Origin: Methylocystis parvus OBBP
Lineage (GTDB): Bacteria > Pseudomonadota > Alphaproteobacteria > Rhizobiales > Beijerinckiaceae
Direction: 5' to 3'
Length of the DNA: 64,000 bases
Assembly: GCF_027571405.1 (NCBI RefSeq)
Contig: NZ_CP092968.1
Location: forward strand, 310,001-374,000
In this document: positions 57,384 through 64,000 of the stretch, piece after piece
Layout of the letters: each line of letters starts with the position of its first letter
Numbering within the stretch: the first letter of the stretch is position 1
The notes under the pieces: model-generated
The model's database searches: none
Told to the model about the DNA's origin: nothing
Seen by the model: the letters and a program-made list of their open reading frames with translations, nothing else
Program-made: the position numbers and the translations under genes

Positions 57384-57875
57384 ATGAATGATTTGCTCGT
57401 CATCGCTTTTCCCTCGGAAGCGAAAGCCGAGGCTGTCAGGCAAAAGCTGTTCGACATGCAGAAGGAATATTTGATCGAGATGGGCGACGCCGTCGTCGCC
57501 GTCAAAGACGCCGAAGGCCATATCAAGCTCAACCAGCTTTTCAACACAACCGCGATCGGCGGCGTTTCCGGAATGTTTTGGGGCGCGCTGATCGGTCTCA
57601 TCTTCATGATGCCGCTCGCCGGCGCGGCGCTTGGCGCGGCTTCGGGAGCGGTCTCGGGCGCGCTCACCGATTTCGGCATCGACGACAAATTCATGAAGGA
57701 GGCTGCGGAGGTCATCCCGCCCGGCGGCGCGGCGCTTTTCGTGCTGGTGCGCAAGATGACGACCGACAAGGTTCTCGAAGGATTGAAAGGCGCGGGCGGA
57801 ACCGTGCTGCGGACCTCTTTCGAAAAGTCGAAGGACGAAGCGATCCGCGCGGCGCTTTCCGCGCATGCGAGCTGA
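57384..57875 (+). CDS. DUF1269-family membrane protein
   Basis: A 163-residue protein. The N-terminal ferredoxin-like part (NDLLVIAFPSEAKAEAVRQKLFDMQKEYLIEMGDAVVAV) is followed by a glycine-zipper membrane hairpin (GGVSGMFWGALIGLIFMMPLAGAALGAASGAVSGAL) and a C-terminal repeat of the alpha/beta unit (PPGGAALFVLVRKMTTDKVLEGL). This layout is typical of DUF1269, a family of unknown function often linked to stress. GGGAGAGTCCTC precedes the ATG. It ends at a strong terminator. Confidence 0.85.
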   Translation: MNDLLVIAFPSEAKAEAVRQKLFDMQKEYLIEMGDAVVAVKDAEGHIKLNQLFNTTAIGGVSGMFWGALIGLIFMMPLAGAALGAASGAVSGALTDFGIDDKFMKEAAEVIPPGGAALFVLVRKMTTDKVLEGLKGAGGTVLRTSFEKSKDEAIRAALSAHAS

Positions 57876-57906
57876 GGCAGGCGCAAGCGTCGCGACGGCG
57901 CGTGAA

Positions 57907-57940
57907 CAAAAAAAGCGGCGCTTCGGGCGCCGCTTTTTTC
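57907..57940. terminator. Bidirectional terminator between DUF1269 gene and membrane-protein gene
   Basis: AAAAAAAGCGGCGC-TTCGG-GCGCCGCTTTTTT: an A-run, stem and T-run located between two convergent genes, 30 bases after one stop and about 20 before the other. Confidence 0.92.
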
Positions 57941-57958
57941 TTGAGATCGCTATCGCTT

Positions 57959-58624
57959 TTACGCGACCTCTTCCCCCTTCTCGCGGCGTTGCGCGTGGAA
58001 GGTCATCCACAGGCTGACCGCGACGAAAATCAAGCCGAGAAGCGCGACCATGATGAAAAGCGAGGACCGCTGAACGATCGCCATCGCCGGGACGAAGAGC
58101 GCGAGAATCAGGCCGACGACGCAGATCTGCCATGCCTCCGCATGCACGCCCGCGACGAATGTGCCGAGTGCGAGCAAGACCATGAGATTGAGGCCCGTGG
58201 CGTTGACGTCGACCAGCGCGCGCATGGTCGGCGTGTATATCAGCCACATCGCGGCGAGGAAGGCCGCCCAGTGCAGCACTTGCGTCCAGACCAGCTTGAT
58301 CTGCTCCGGCCGCGTCCCGGCGTGACGCCAGCCGACATAGATGCAGAGCGCGCAATAGACGATCGTCAGCAGCTCCCAATAAAAGCCGATCGGTTCGCCG
58401 GTGAAGGTGACGAGGCCGATGCCGATCACGGCCATCGACAGCATGATGATGTAGGGAAGGTCGATCTTCAGCACGTCGACGAAGAGCACTTCCGCCGATT
58501 GCGTCTTGATCTCCTCTATGCCTTCCTCGATCGCGGCCACCCAAGACCCTTCGGACTCGCTTTCCTGCGGCTTCGCGGCCTCCTTATGCGGTTCGGCGGG
58601 CGTCTCTTCCGAGGTGTTGGACAT
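57959..58624 (-). CDS. Polytopic membrane protein, function unknown
   Basis: A 221-residue protein. The N-terminus (1-50) is acidic and soluble (EETPAEPHKEAAKPQESESEG). Six hydrophobic segments follow from about 57 to 212, including LPYIIMLSMAVIGIGLVTF, LLTIVYCALCIYVGW, VLHWAAFLAAMWLIYTP and LFIMVALLGLIFVAVSLW. AGGATCTTCAA precedes the ATG at 58624. Family not recognised. The even spacing of the helices and absence of charged residues inside the membrane do not suggest a transporter of known type. Confidence 0.65.
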   Translation of the reverse strand: MSNTSEETPAEPHKEAAKPQESESEGSWVAAIEEGIEEIKTQSAEVLFVDVLKIDLPYIIMLSMAVIGIGLVTFTGEPIGFYWELLTIVYCALCIYVGWRHAGTRPEQIKLVWTQVLHWAAFLAAMWLIYTPTMRALVDVNATGLNLMVLLALGTFVAGVHAEAWQICVVGLILALFVPAMAIVQRSSLFIMVALLGLIFVAVSLWMTFHAQRREKGEEVA

Positions 58625-58872
58625 TTGAAGATCCTTTTCGAGAAGCGCTAAACACGAACGCGCCCTGTTTTCGCGCTGAAGGCCGGCGGAAAATGCTTCC
58701 GGAGGATAGAGCGGGCCCGAAAGCTCGGCAACCGCCGCAGTCTGTCCGGTTTGCGTGTTGGCCTCGCAGCCGGGTTGGCGTCGCCAGCGCAAAAGTCTCA
58801 GTGGCAGGTTCCGATGAAGAAAGTTCTACTCCTCGCCAAGCTCAAACATTGCGACGGGCGCTCGCTCGAGCT

Positions 58873-59175
58873 TCAGGGACGCTGATCCTCCTCCGTCCGC
58901 TTTTTTAGTGGCGGCGCCACATAGTCGAGCGCGGTGACGGAGGCGAAGCCGCCGATCCAGGCGCCCGCGGCGGCGAAGAGGACATAGACCCAGTTGGAGG
59001 TGTAGCTGATGACGGCGAAGGCCGAGAGCAGATACCAGGCGCTGCTCCAGCTCGCGGCCGCGACGCGCCGGCGCGTCGACACCGCCGCGTTGAAGAAAAC
59101 GTAGACGGCGTCCGTCGCCGCGGTCGACGCGAGCACGCCCGCGGCGACCAGCGGATCTATCGTCGGGAATTCCAT
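58873..59175 (-). CDS. Small membrane protein, function unknown
   Basis: A 100-residue protein with three hydrophobic segments (DPLVAAGVLASTAATDAVYVFF, SWSSAWYLLSAFAVISY, WVYVLFAAAGAWIGGFASVTAL) and a basic/acidic tail (KKRTEEDQRP). The ATG at 59175 lies four bases below the stop codon of the upstream small exported-protein gene, so the pair may be an operon. No family is recognised. Confidence 0.55.
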   Translation of the reverse strand: MEFPTIDPLVAAGVLASTAATDAVYVFFNAAVSTRRRVAAASWSSAWYLLSAFAVISYTSNWVYVLFAAAGAWIGGFASVTALDYVAPPLKKRTEEDQRP

Positions 59176-59179
59176 CGCG

Positions 59180-59425
59180 TCAGCGATAAAAATGCTCTTC
59201 CTGAAGCTTTGTCGTTCGTGTCGGCGCAAATTCAGCGCGACAGGCGGAGCTCAGCCGGGACATGTTCCCTTCGAGGCAGCTCTCGATTTCGGAGACGAAA
59301 GGAATATCCGAGCTGCAGAAGCGTACGGCGTCGCCCATGCAGGCGGACCGCTCCTGCGCTGTGCCCTGCGCGAAGGCCGGCGAGGCGGCGGCGACGAAAA
59401 GCGGGATCATGAGAATTTTACGCAT
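59180..59425 (-). CDS. Small exported cysteine-rich protein
   Basis: An 81-residue protein with a signal peptide (RKILMIPLFVAAASPAFA) and a mature part with four cysteines in the pattern ACMGDAVRFC ... SCLEGNMSRLSSAC. This is a cysteine-rich repeat seen in many small rhizobial periplasmic proteins. GGGAGGAGTTGCA precedes the ATG. It is followed by the small membrane-protein gene with a four-base gap. Function unknown; disulfide-bonded periplasmic location inferred. Confidence 0.7.
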   Translation of the reverse strand: MRKILMIPLFVAAASPAFAQGTAQERSACMGDAVRFCSSDIPFVSEIESCLEGNMSRLSSACRAEFAPTRTTKLQEEHFYR

Positions 59426-59546
59426 TGCAACTCCTCCCAAATCTTCTCAACCGCCAGCATATGTGCGCGCGGCCGAACCTTCGCAAGCCGCGTCCGCGAG
59501 CGTGGTTACGACCGGGTTAGAGGCGAGGCGGGGTGGGGAAGACGAC

Positions 59547-59633
59547 TCAGCCGACGATGACGACCGCCGCGCCGGCGATCACGGCGAAGAGCAGCGAGAA
59601 GAGGACGGCGTTGGCGATTGGCGGTCTGATCAT
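59547..59633 (-). CDS. 28-residue membrane microprotein, uncertain
   Basis: From ATG 59633 to TGA the frame reads MIRPPIANAVLFSLLFAVIA and ends GAAVVIVG, a single membrane helix with an N-terminal arginine. The ribosome-binding site is weak. It is similar in style to the 26- and 32-residue microproteins elsewhere in the window. Confidence 0.4.
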   Translation of the reverse strand: MIRPPIANAVLFSLLFAVIAGAAVVIVG

Positions 59634-59728
59634 GCCGGTTTAGGGTGGAGAAGGTCCGCAAGCGATTCAATACGCCATTAGCGCGCGCGTCCATGAGTCG
59701 CGGGCCTCATGGACGGCTGGAGACCCCG

Positions 59729-59902
59729 GTGCAGGAAAGCCTGATCATCAAATTGCAAAGCTTCGCGGACGCTCTCGAAGAAGCGATCGATCATATCGAG
59801 TCGCTGGAGGCGCTCGTGAGCGCGCTCGAAAAATCTCATCCCGAGGCGGTCGACCGCGCGCGGGCGCTCGTCGCGGCGGGCAAGAAAGATCAACATTTCT
59901 GA
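59729..59902 (+). CDS. Small helical protein, function unknown
   Basis: From the GTG at 59729 (GGAG six bases upstream) this is a 57-residue protein predicted to be two amphipathic helices (ESLIIKLQSFADALEEAIDHIESLEALVSALE and HPEAVDRARALVAAGKK), possibly a short coiled coil. An ATG at 59693 would add 12 residues. No family is recognised. Confidence 0.5.
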   Translation: MQESLIIKLQSFADALEEAIDHIESLEALVSALEKSHPEAVDRARALVAAGKKDQHF

Positions 59903-60022
59903 ATCGGCGAAGCTTCGTAGCGGGATGGATTGGTCGAGCGCGGGCGCCGGGCTTCATCTTGCAGCCCGTATTTTCGCTTTAGAGTCGTCCGATCGAATCG
60001 TTGCAGCAGAGGCGCGCGGATC

Positions 60023-60397
60023 ATGAAAAGGATTGTCTTCGTCGGGACGTTGCTGTTAGCGGGCGCCGGAGCGGCGCTCGCGAAAGGCGGCATGCAGACC
60101 TGGATTTTGGTTTGTTCGAAGAGTCTGGCGCAAGGCGAGTGCAATCTGACGACGGCCGCCCGCTGGTATCATCTGCCGTCCGCGCAGCCTTCCGCGACGA
60201 GCCCCGCCGTCAAGGCGGCCAAGGCGCAGATTTCCGGATCGCTCGACTCGGGCTCTTACCTTTCTGTCGAGCAGTTTCCGGCCGGGGTCTCGATGGGGCC
60301 GCGAGGCGACGTCTTCAGAGCCTGCAACGCCACCGGCGCCACGCCCGCCGACGCTCAGACGGCGGAATGGGCGCAGCGCGGAGAATGTTTGCGTTAA
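60023..60397 (+). CDS. Small exported protein, function unknown
   Basis: A 124-residue protein with a signal peptide (KRIVFVGTLLLAGAGAALA). The mature part has four cysteines (LVCSKS, GECNLT, RACNAT, GECLR) that could form two disulfides, and a conserved-looking QTWILVCSKSLAQGECN opening. No family is recognised. A terminator hairpin follows. It is not in an obvious operon. Confidence 0.6.
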   Translation: MKRIVFVGTLLLAGAGAALAKGGMQTWILVCSKSLAQGECNLTTAARWYHLPSAQPSATSPAVKAAKAQISGSLDSGSYLSVEQFPAGVSMGPRGDVFRACNATGATPADAQTAEWAQRGECLR

Positions 60398-60427
60398 CCC
60401 ACGCGCGCCGCTTGGCGCCGTTATTTT

Positions 60428-60456
60428 TTGGGCGCCTGCGGGCGCCCAAGCTTTTT
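60428..60456 (+). terminator. Terminator after small exported protein gene
   Basis: TTGGGCGCC-TGC-GGGCGCCCAAGCTTTTT: a stem of nine to ten bases with a T-run, about 30 bases after the stop codon at 60397. Confidence 0.85.
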
Positions 60457-60581
60457 GCGGCTGCACATTTCTCAGGCGCATATTGCGCGGCGACGCCTCG
60501 AAAGTATTAATTTTTCACTAAAAATCGTTGGCCCGACGATTGCGTTCCAGTCTCGACCGTCGAGATCGGAGGTTTCGCAGC

Positions 60582-60830
60582 ATGAGGAGATTTCTCACCG
60601 TCGCCCTGTTTCTCGCCGCCCTCGCGCCGGCCCGCGCCGAACCCGCGGGGGAAAGCGTCGCGCCGAAATCAACGGAAAATAGCGACACGCAGGAGTTCTT
60701 CGACGCAAGAGGCCGGCCGATCGGCAGCGTGACGAAGATCGGCGGCGTGACTTATTTCAATGGTCCCGACGGGAAGCTGGTCGGCGCGGCCGAGATGATC
60801 GAAGGACGCCGGGTGTACAAGACTTATTGA
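60582..60830 (+). CDS. Small exported protein, function unknown
   Basis: An 82-residue protein with a signal peptide (RRFLTVALFLAALAPARA) and a short mature domain (TQEFFDARGRPIGSVTKIGGVTYFNGPDGKLVGAAEMIEGR). Its Gly/Asp-turn rhythm resembles tiny beta-hairpin 'DARGR..G' repeats. CGGAGGTTTCGCAGC precedes the ATG. The end of the gene shows a ten-base duplication (GACTTATTGA twice) that places the stop in the first copy. No family is recognised. Confidence 0.6.
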   Translation: MRRFLTVALFLAALAPARAEPAGESVAPKSTENSDTQEFFDARGRPIGSVTKIGGVTYFNGPDGKLVGAAEMIEGRRVYKTY

Positions 60831-60878
60831 GACTTATTGAGGGCCTCGCGCCCGCCCTCCGGCAGGTTCTTGGCGAAG

Positions 60879-62162
60879 CTAATTCTTTAAATAAACATAG
60901 CCCGGGTTCAGACCCCCGGGCACGGGGATGTCGGATGATTTGTAATTGGAGTTGAGGATCAGATTCGACGCCTTGCTCACAAATAGGGAATTGGCGACGA
61001 CGATCGTGAAGGCCGAGGCCCTGGAGACGTCCTTGCTCGTTTCGACATAGAGCTGGTTCTTCGGCAGATAGATCGTGCCGTGCAAAGTCGGCGCGTTGTC
61101 GCTGTAGATGTAATGGGCCTGTCCCGCCGGCGCGTCCCGGTCCTCATAAAAGAGAAGGCCCGCCAGGGGACCGCTGGTCGGCGCGGTGAGATTGATCGTG
61201 GTGTCTTGCCCGAACCAGAGCGTCGCGCCGGCGCCGGTCAGGAAAATGCCGGCGCCGTTGGTCGTGAAGCTCGAACCGCCATCGACCTTGAGCGGTCCGC
61301 CGCTCATGACGTAGACGCCGGGCGAGAGCGTGACGGACGCTCCCGCCGTCACGTGGAGACCGCCGCAATAGACGCCCGGCATCAGCGTCAGCGTGCCGCC
61401 GCTCACAATCTGGTTCGTATGGGCGCAGGCTCCTACGCTCGGCGCGGGCCGAGAGGCGAGGGGATCCTGTACGACAGGACAATCGGTGATCGGCTTCGGC
61501 GCGAACTTGCCCTTGACGCCGCCGCTCGAGCAAATGGCGCCGGCCGAGAGCTGCGCCGCGCCATGCGTATAAATGGCGTGCGGATCCTTGGAGTTGGCCT
61601 GCACCGCGCAGAACTGCGCGGTCACTTGGGCTTGCGTTTGAGCGTAAACGGTTTTGGCCGCCGCCGGCTCCAGCGCCAGGGCGCAAATCGGGTAGCCGAC
61701 GGCGGAGGCGCTCGCCTTGGCGCTCAACTGCACTCTCGGAGATTTGAACAGCAACGGCGTGTAGGTCGCGGTGACCGAGACTGTGATGACCGTCTTGCCG
61801 TTGGAGAGCGCCGCGTCGACGGCGGCGTTGCTGAGGAGGCCGTCCGCGCCGTTCAGCGACGACAGCGCATAATTCCGGGCAATGGAAAGGACGGAGTCGG
61901 CGGACCCCATCTGCGCAAGGCGGAGCTCCCTGCCTGCCTGAAGCGCGCCGGTGTCGGCCGCGGCCTGAAGCTTGCCCCTATAGACGCCCATCATGCCGTA
62001 ATCGATCGCAATGCCGGAAATGCCCAGCAGCGGCACAAGCGAGAGCGCGAAAATGATCCCGACATTGCCGCGCCGGTCGCCGGAAAATGCGCGAAGGAGC
62101 TTTGAGGGAATAAACAAGATGATCTGCGTCCAAACGGAGCAGCGGGACAAGCTGCAATCCAT
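60879..62162 (-). CDS. TadG-like (Flp pilus-type) membrane-anchored protein
   Basis: A 427-residue protein. The N-terminus carries the TadE/TadG-type anchor: GDRRGNVGIIFALSLVPLLGISGIAIDYG (about 28-56), in which the RRGNV-x-I-x-F-A motif precedes one helix. VYRGKLQAAADTGALQAGRE follows, the usual Tad sequence. The rest is a long secreted beta-rich region with strand-turn repeats (GGTLTLMPGVYCGGLHVTAGASVTLSPGVYVMSGG) resembling a right-handed beta-helix. No other tad/cpa genes are in view, so it may be an orphan surface protein. The ATG at 62162 is used; the signal anchor does not depend on the choice. Confidence 0.85.
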   Translation of the reverse strand: MDCSLSRCSVWTQIILFIPSKLLRAFSGDRRGNVGIIFALSLVPLLGISGIAIDYGMMGVYRGKLQAAADTGALQAGRELRLAQMGSADSVLSIARNYALSSLNGADGLLSNAAVDAALSNGKTVITVSVTATYTPLLFKSPRVQLSAKASASAVGYPICALALEPAAAKTVYAQTQAQVTAQFCAVQANSKDPHAIYTHGAAQLSAGAICSSGGVKGKFAPKPITDCPVVQDPLASRPAPSVGACAHTNQIVSGGTLTLMPGVYCGGLHVTAGASVTLSPGVYVMSGGPLKVDGGSSFTTNGAGIFLTGAGATLWFGQDTTINLTAPTSGPLAGLLFYEDRDAPAGQAHYIYSDNAPTLHGTIYLPKNQLYVETSKDVSRASAFTIVVANSLFVSKASNLILNSNYKSSDIPVPGGLNPGYVYLKN

Positions 62163-62375
62163 ACATAGAGACGAAATCTTGAGCGTTTGTGAGCGTTTCC
62201 CGGCGTTAAGGGCGTTCGAGATAGAGATTCCGGTAACCCTGTGATCTTGTAACCCCGTGATCTTGGCCGCGACGCGCCGCCGCGCATTTGCGGCGCTCTT
62301 TAATGAAGCGGGTAGGGATAGCTTACGAAAGCTTGGCTATAAACGCTCAGGGCGCAGTCGAAGGATTGGCTCGAG

Positions 62376-62421
62376 AGGCGCCCCGGCGCATGGCCCCCAA
62401 AACATGCGCCGGGGCGCCTTT
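62376..62421. repeat. Long perfect hairpin downstream of tRNA-Thr
   Basis: AGGCGCCCCGGCGCAT and its complement form a 16-bp stem with a 13-14 base loop. It lies 26 bases past the 3' end of tRNA-Thr on the minus strand. There is no T-run. It may end the tRNA transcript or be a stand-alone palindrome. Confidence 0.6.
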
Positions 62422-62447
62422 GGCGTCGAAGGGAACGTCGAATTGAT

Positions 62448-62523
62448 TGGTGCCGGTTGAGGGATTCGAACCCCCGACCTACTGATTACAAATCAGTTGC
62501 TCTACCAGCTGAGCTAAACCGGC
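62448..62523 (-). tRNA. tRNA-Thr (TGT anticodon)
   Basis: A 76-base tRNA on the minus strand with encoded CCA. The acceptor GCCGGTT pairs with AACCGGC, and the D-arm is TAGCTCAGCTGGTAGAGCA. The anticodon loop ATTTGTAAT gives TGT, and the T-arm contains GGTTCGAATCC. Confidence 0.95.
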
Positions 62524-62563
62524 TATCCCACGATTCAACTAATCATCCAAGGCGCGCGCGAGG

Positions 62564-63421
62564 TCAATCCTTGGGCGCGCCGAGGCGTATTTGGACGGTG
62601 GCGAGCGTCGCCGCGCAGGCGTTGGAGACGTTGAGGCTTTTGATCGGGCCGGGGAGGGCGAGGCGGGCGACGAGGTCGCAGCGCTCGCGCGTCAGGCGGC
62701 GCAGGCCTTTGCCTTCCGCGCCGAGCACCAAGGCCAAAGGCTTTGAAAGCGGAATCGTTTCGATGGGCTCCGCGCCCTCGGAATCGAGGCCGACGACGCT
62801 GTAGCCGCGCTCGCGCAGCTCGTCCAAAGCGCGGGAGAGATTGACGACCGACACAATCGTCACATGCTCCAGCGCGCCGGACGCGGCCTTGGCGAGGACG
62901 CCTGTGAATTCCGGACTGTGGCGCTCGGTCACGATCAGCGCGTCCACGCCGAAGGCGCAGGCCGTGCGCAAAATGGCGCCGACATTATGCGGATCCGTGA
63001 CCTGATCGAGCGCGAGCACGAGGCCGCTCTTCGACTCGATGTCGGAGACGTCCGCCTCGGGGAGCGGACGCGCCTCCAGCAGAAGCCCCTGATGCACCGC
63101 CTCTTCGCCGAGATGGCGCGAGAGGTCGCGCGCGTCCGCCAGTTTCGGTTCGAGCCCGGCGGCCTGCGCCAGATCGGCGATGCGGGGCAGGGCGTTGTCG
63201 GTTGCATAGAGCGCCAGCAGCTTGCGGCGCCCGCCCTTCAGCGCCTCCCGCACCGCATGCGCGCCATAAAGCGTCACGACTTCGGGAGAAGGGCCGCGAA
63301 ACGGGCCTTTCGGCGGCTCGTTCCGGCTGCGCTCGCGCGGCTCCTGCGGGCGCCCTTTGGGGCGTTCGTCGCGCTTGCGCTTGTCGCCCGCTCGATCTTT
63401 TGGCGGCGGCCGGCGGCTCAT
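62564..63421 (-). CDS. rlmB: TrmH-family 23S rRNA (guanosine-2'-O-)-methyltransferase RlmB-like
   Basis: A 285-residue SpoU/TrmH (SPOUT) methyltransferase with all three motifs: [32 protein letters not shown] and [15 protein letters not shown]. The N-terminal substrate-binding domain begins near 48 ([17 protein letters not shown]). Before it lies a basic, disordered leader (about 1-45, rich in Arg/Lys/Pro). The ATG at 63421 overlaps the ispE stop codon by four bases, indicating coupling. The target position on 23S rRNA (G2251 in E. coli) is from family knowledge. Confidence 0.9.
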   Translation of the reverse strand: MSRRPPPKDRAGDKRKRDERPKGRPQEPRERSRNEPPKGPFRGPSPEVVTLYGAHAVREALKGGRRKLLALYATDNALPRIADLAQAAGLEPKLADARDLSRHLGEEAVHQGLLLEARPLPEADVSDIESKSGLVLALDQVTDPHNVGAILRTACAFGVDALIVTERHSPEFTGVLAKAASGALEHVTIVSVVNLSRALDELRERGYSVVGLDSEGAEPIETIPLSKPLALVLGAEGKGLRRLTRERCDLVARLALPGPIKSLNVSNACAATLATVQIRLGAPKD

Positions 63422-64000
63422 CGCAGCGCCGCCGTCTTCACCCACCATTCGGGGCGCTGGAGACGAATCGCCCGCGCGGCCGTCGCGGCGGCGCGGGGCG
63501 TCGAGAAGATTGCGAAGCAGGTCGCGCCCGAGCCCGACATGCGGGCGAGCCGGCAGCCGCGCGCGCCGCGCAGCACCGCCAGGACGTCGACGATGACGGG
63601 GGCCTGCAGGCAGGCGGCGTCTTCGAGATCGTTGCGACCCTTGGCGACGTCGGCGAGAAACTCCACGGGCGGCGCGCCGCTTCCAATGTCGGGATGCTGC
63701 GGGCTCTCGACATTCTGTCCAGGCTGCAGGCCGAGCTTCTGGAAGATGAGCCGCGTCTCGACCGGGACGCCGGGATTGATCAGCACGGCCGGCAAGACGG
63801 GAAGGCGCAGCAGCGGGCCGAGCGATTCGCCGGCGCCGCGCATCATTCGCGCCCGTCCGGCGAGACAGACGGGAACGTCGGCGCCCGTTGCGCGCGCGGC
63901 TTCGTAAAGGCGCGCATCCTCCGGCGCCAGCCCATTGGCCTGAGCGAGCAGCCGCAGCGCGGCCGCGGCGTCGGACGATCCGCCGCCAATCCCCGCCGCG
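63418..64000 (-). CDS. ispE: 4-diphosphocytidyl-2-C-methyl-D-erythritol kinase, 5' end cut by window edge
   Basis: The visible C-terminal part (about 193 residues) begins within the GHMP-kinase ATP loop ([18 protein letters not shown]). It continues through the second domain, with [17 protein letters not shown] and the C-terminal loop [13 protein letters not shown]. IspE phosphorylates CDP-methylerythritol in the non-mevalonate isoprenoid pathway. The rest lies beyond position 64000. Its stop codon overlaps the start of rlmB. Confidence 0.93.
   Translation of the reverse strand, partial: AAGIGGGSSDAAAALRLLAQANGLAPEDARLYEAARATGADVPVCLAGRARMMRGAGESLGPLLRLPVLPAVLINPGVPVETRLIFQKLGLQPGQNVESPQHPDIGSGAPPVEFLADVAKGRNDLEDAACLQAPVIVDVLAVLRGARGCRLARMSGSGATCFAIFSTPRAAATAARAIRLQRPEWWVKTAALR

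Noticed and set aside
58814..58885. 23-codon frame starting ATGAAGAAAGTTCTACTCC
   Set aside because: Weak ribosome-binding site, overlap with the 3' end of the neighbouring gene, and no feature beyond chance.

Overview
The window looks like chromosomal DNA of a type II (alphaproteobacterial, Methylocystis/Methylosinus-like) methanotroph. The evidence is a stand-alone pmoC for the membrane-bound methane monooxygenase with its copper ligands intact, a truncated MmoC-like reductase at the left edge, Rhizobiales-style housekeeping clusters (cpoB-tilS-ftsH-glmM, hflK-hflC-degP, an RpoH2-type sigma factor, CarD, FdxA), Omp31-like porins and high-GC coding throughout. No phage, insertion sequence, CRISPR array or rRNA operon was seen. 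Three tRNA genes are present (Trp-CCA, Ser-GCT, Thr-TGT).

Layout. 1-3.0 kb: nitrosative-stress block on the minus strand, with an MmoC-like reductase (cut by the window edge), class II hybrid cluster protein Hcp and the regulator NsrR. 3.0-6.4 kb: proB, three small exported proteins and a PhyH-type dioxygenase. 6.7-9.7 kb: two sensor kinases, the first with an ethylene-receptor-type copper/ethylene-binding membrane domain and a fused receiver. 10.5-14.1 kb: tRNA-Trp, pal, a frameshifted gene, a small membrane protein and xseA. 14.6-18.8 kb: one 1412-residue gene fusing assimilatory nitrate reductase to a CysJ-like flavin reductase. 18.9-24.8 kb: a cassette bounded by two diverged direct repeats, holding a minus-strand pair (TonB-dependent receptor and an exported DJ-1/isonitrile-hydratase-like protein) and a divergent two-component system. 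25-35 kb: porin, glmM, ArsC-like, PilZ, ftsH, tilS, cpoB, a thermonuclease-like protein and an M48 lipoprotein protease. 35-46 kb: rpoH2, a CarD protein with a long histone-like tail, fdxA, miaA, serB, degP and hflCK. 46-50 kb: tRNA-Ser and three tandem porin paralogues. 50-54 kb: a luxR-luxI quorum-sensing pair with a 20-bp palindrome between them, then a regulator joining DJ-1, AraC and LOV blue-light domains. 54-57 kb: a second ftsH and the orphan pmoC. 57-64 kb: small membrane or secreted proteins, a TadG-like protein, tRNA-Thr, rlmB and the 3' part of ispE.

Connections. Membrane protein quality control is heavily represented: two ftsH genes, the FtsH modulators hflK/hflC, degP, an M48 protease and a heat-shock sigma factor. 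The two ftsH genes are about 24 kb apart in opposite orientation. They appear almost identical over the same 1445 bases but are clearly different at the 5' end, which points to recent gene conversion. Signal input is also unusually dense: ethylene/copper-type, light (LOV), quorum, NO (NsrR) and two further kinases. The strongest leads for something undescribed are the DJ-1-AraC-LOV regulator, the ethylene-receptor-like kinase, the histone-tailed CarD and the repeat-bounded TonB/DJ-1/two-component cassette.

Start codons were chosen by Shine-Dalgarno fit, signal-peptide length and family length. Where they remain doubtful this is stated. Domain assignments come from reading motifs, not from database searches.
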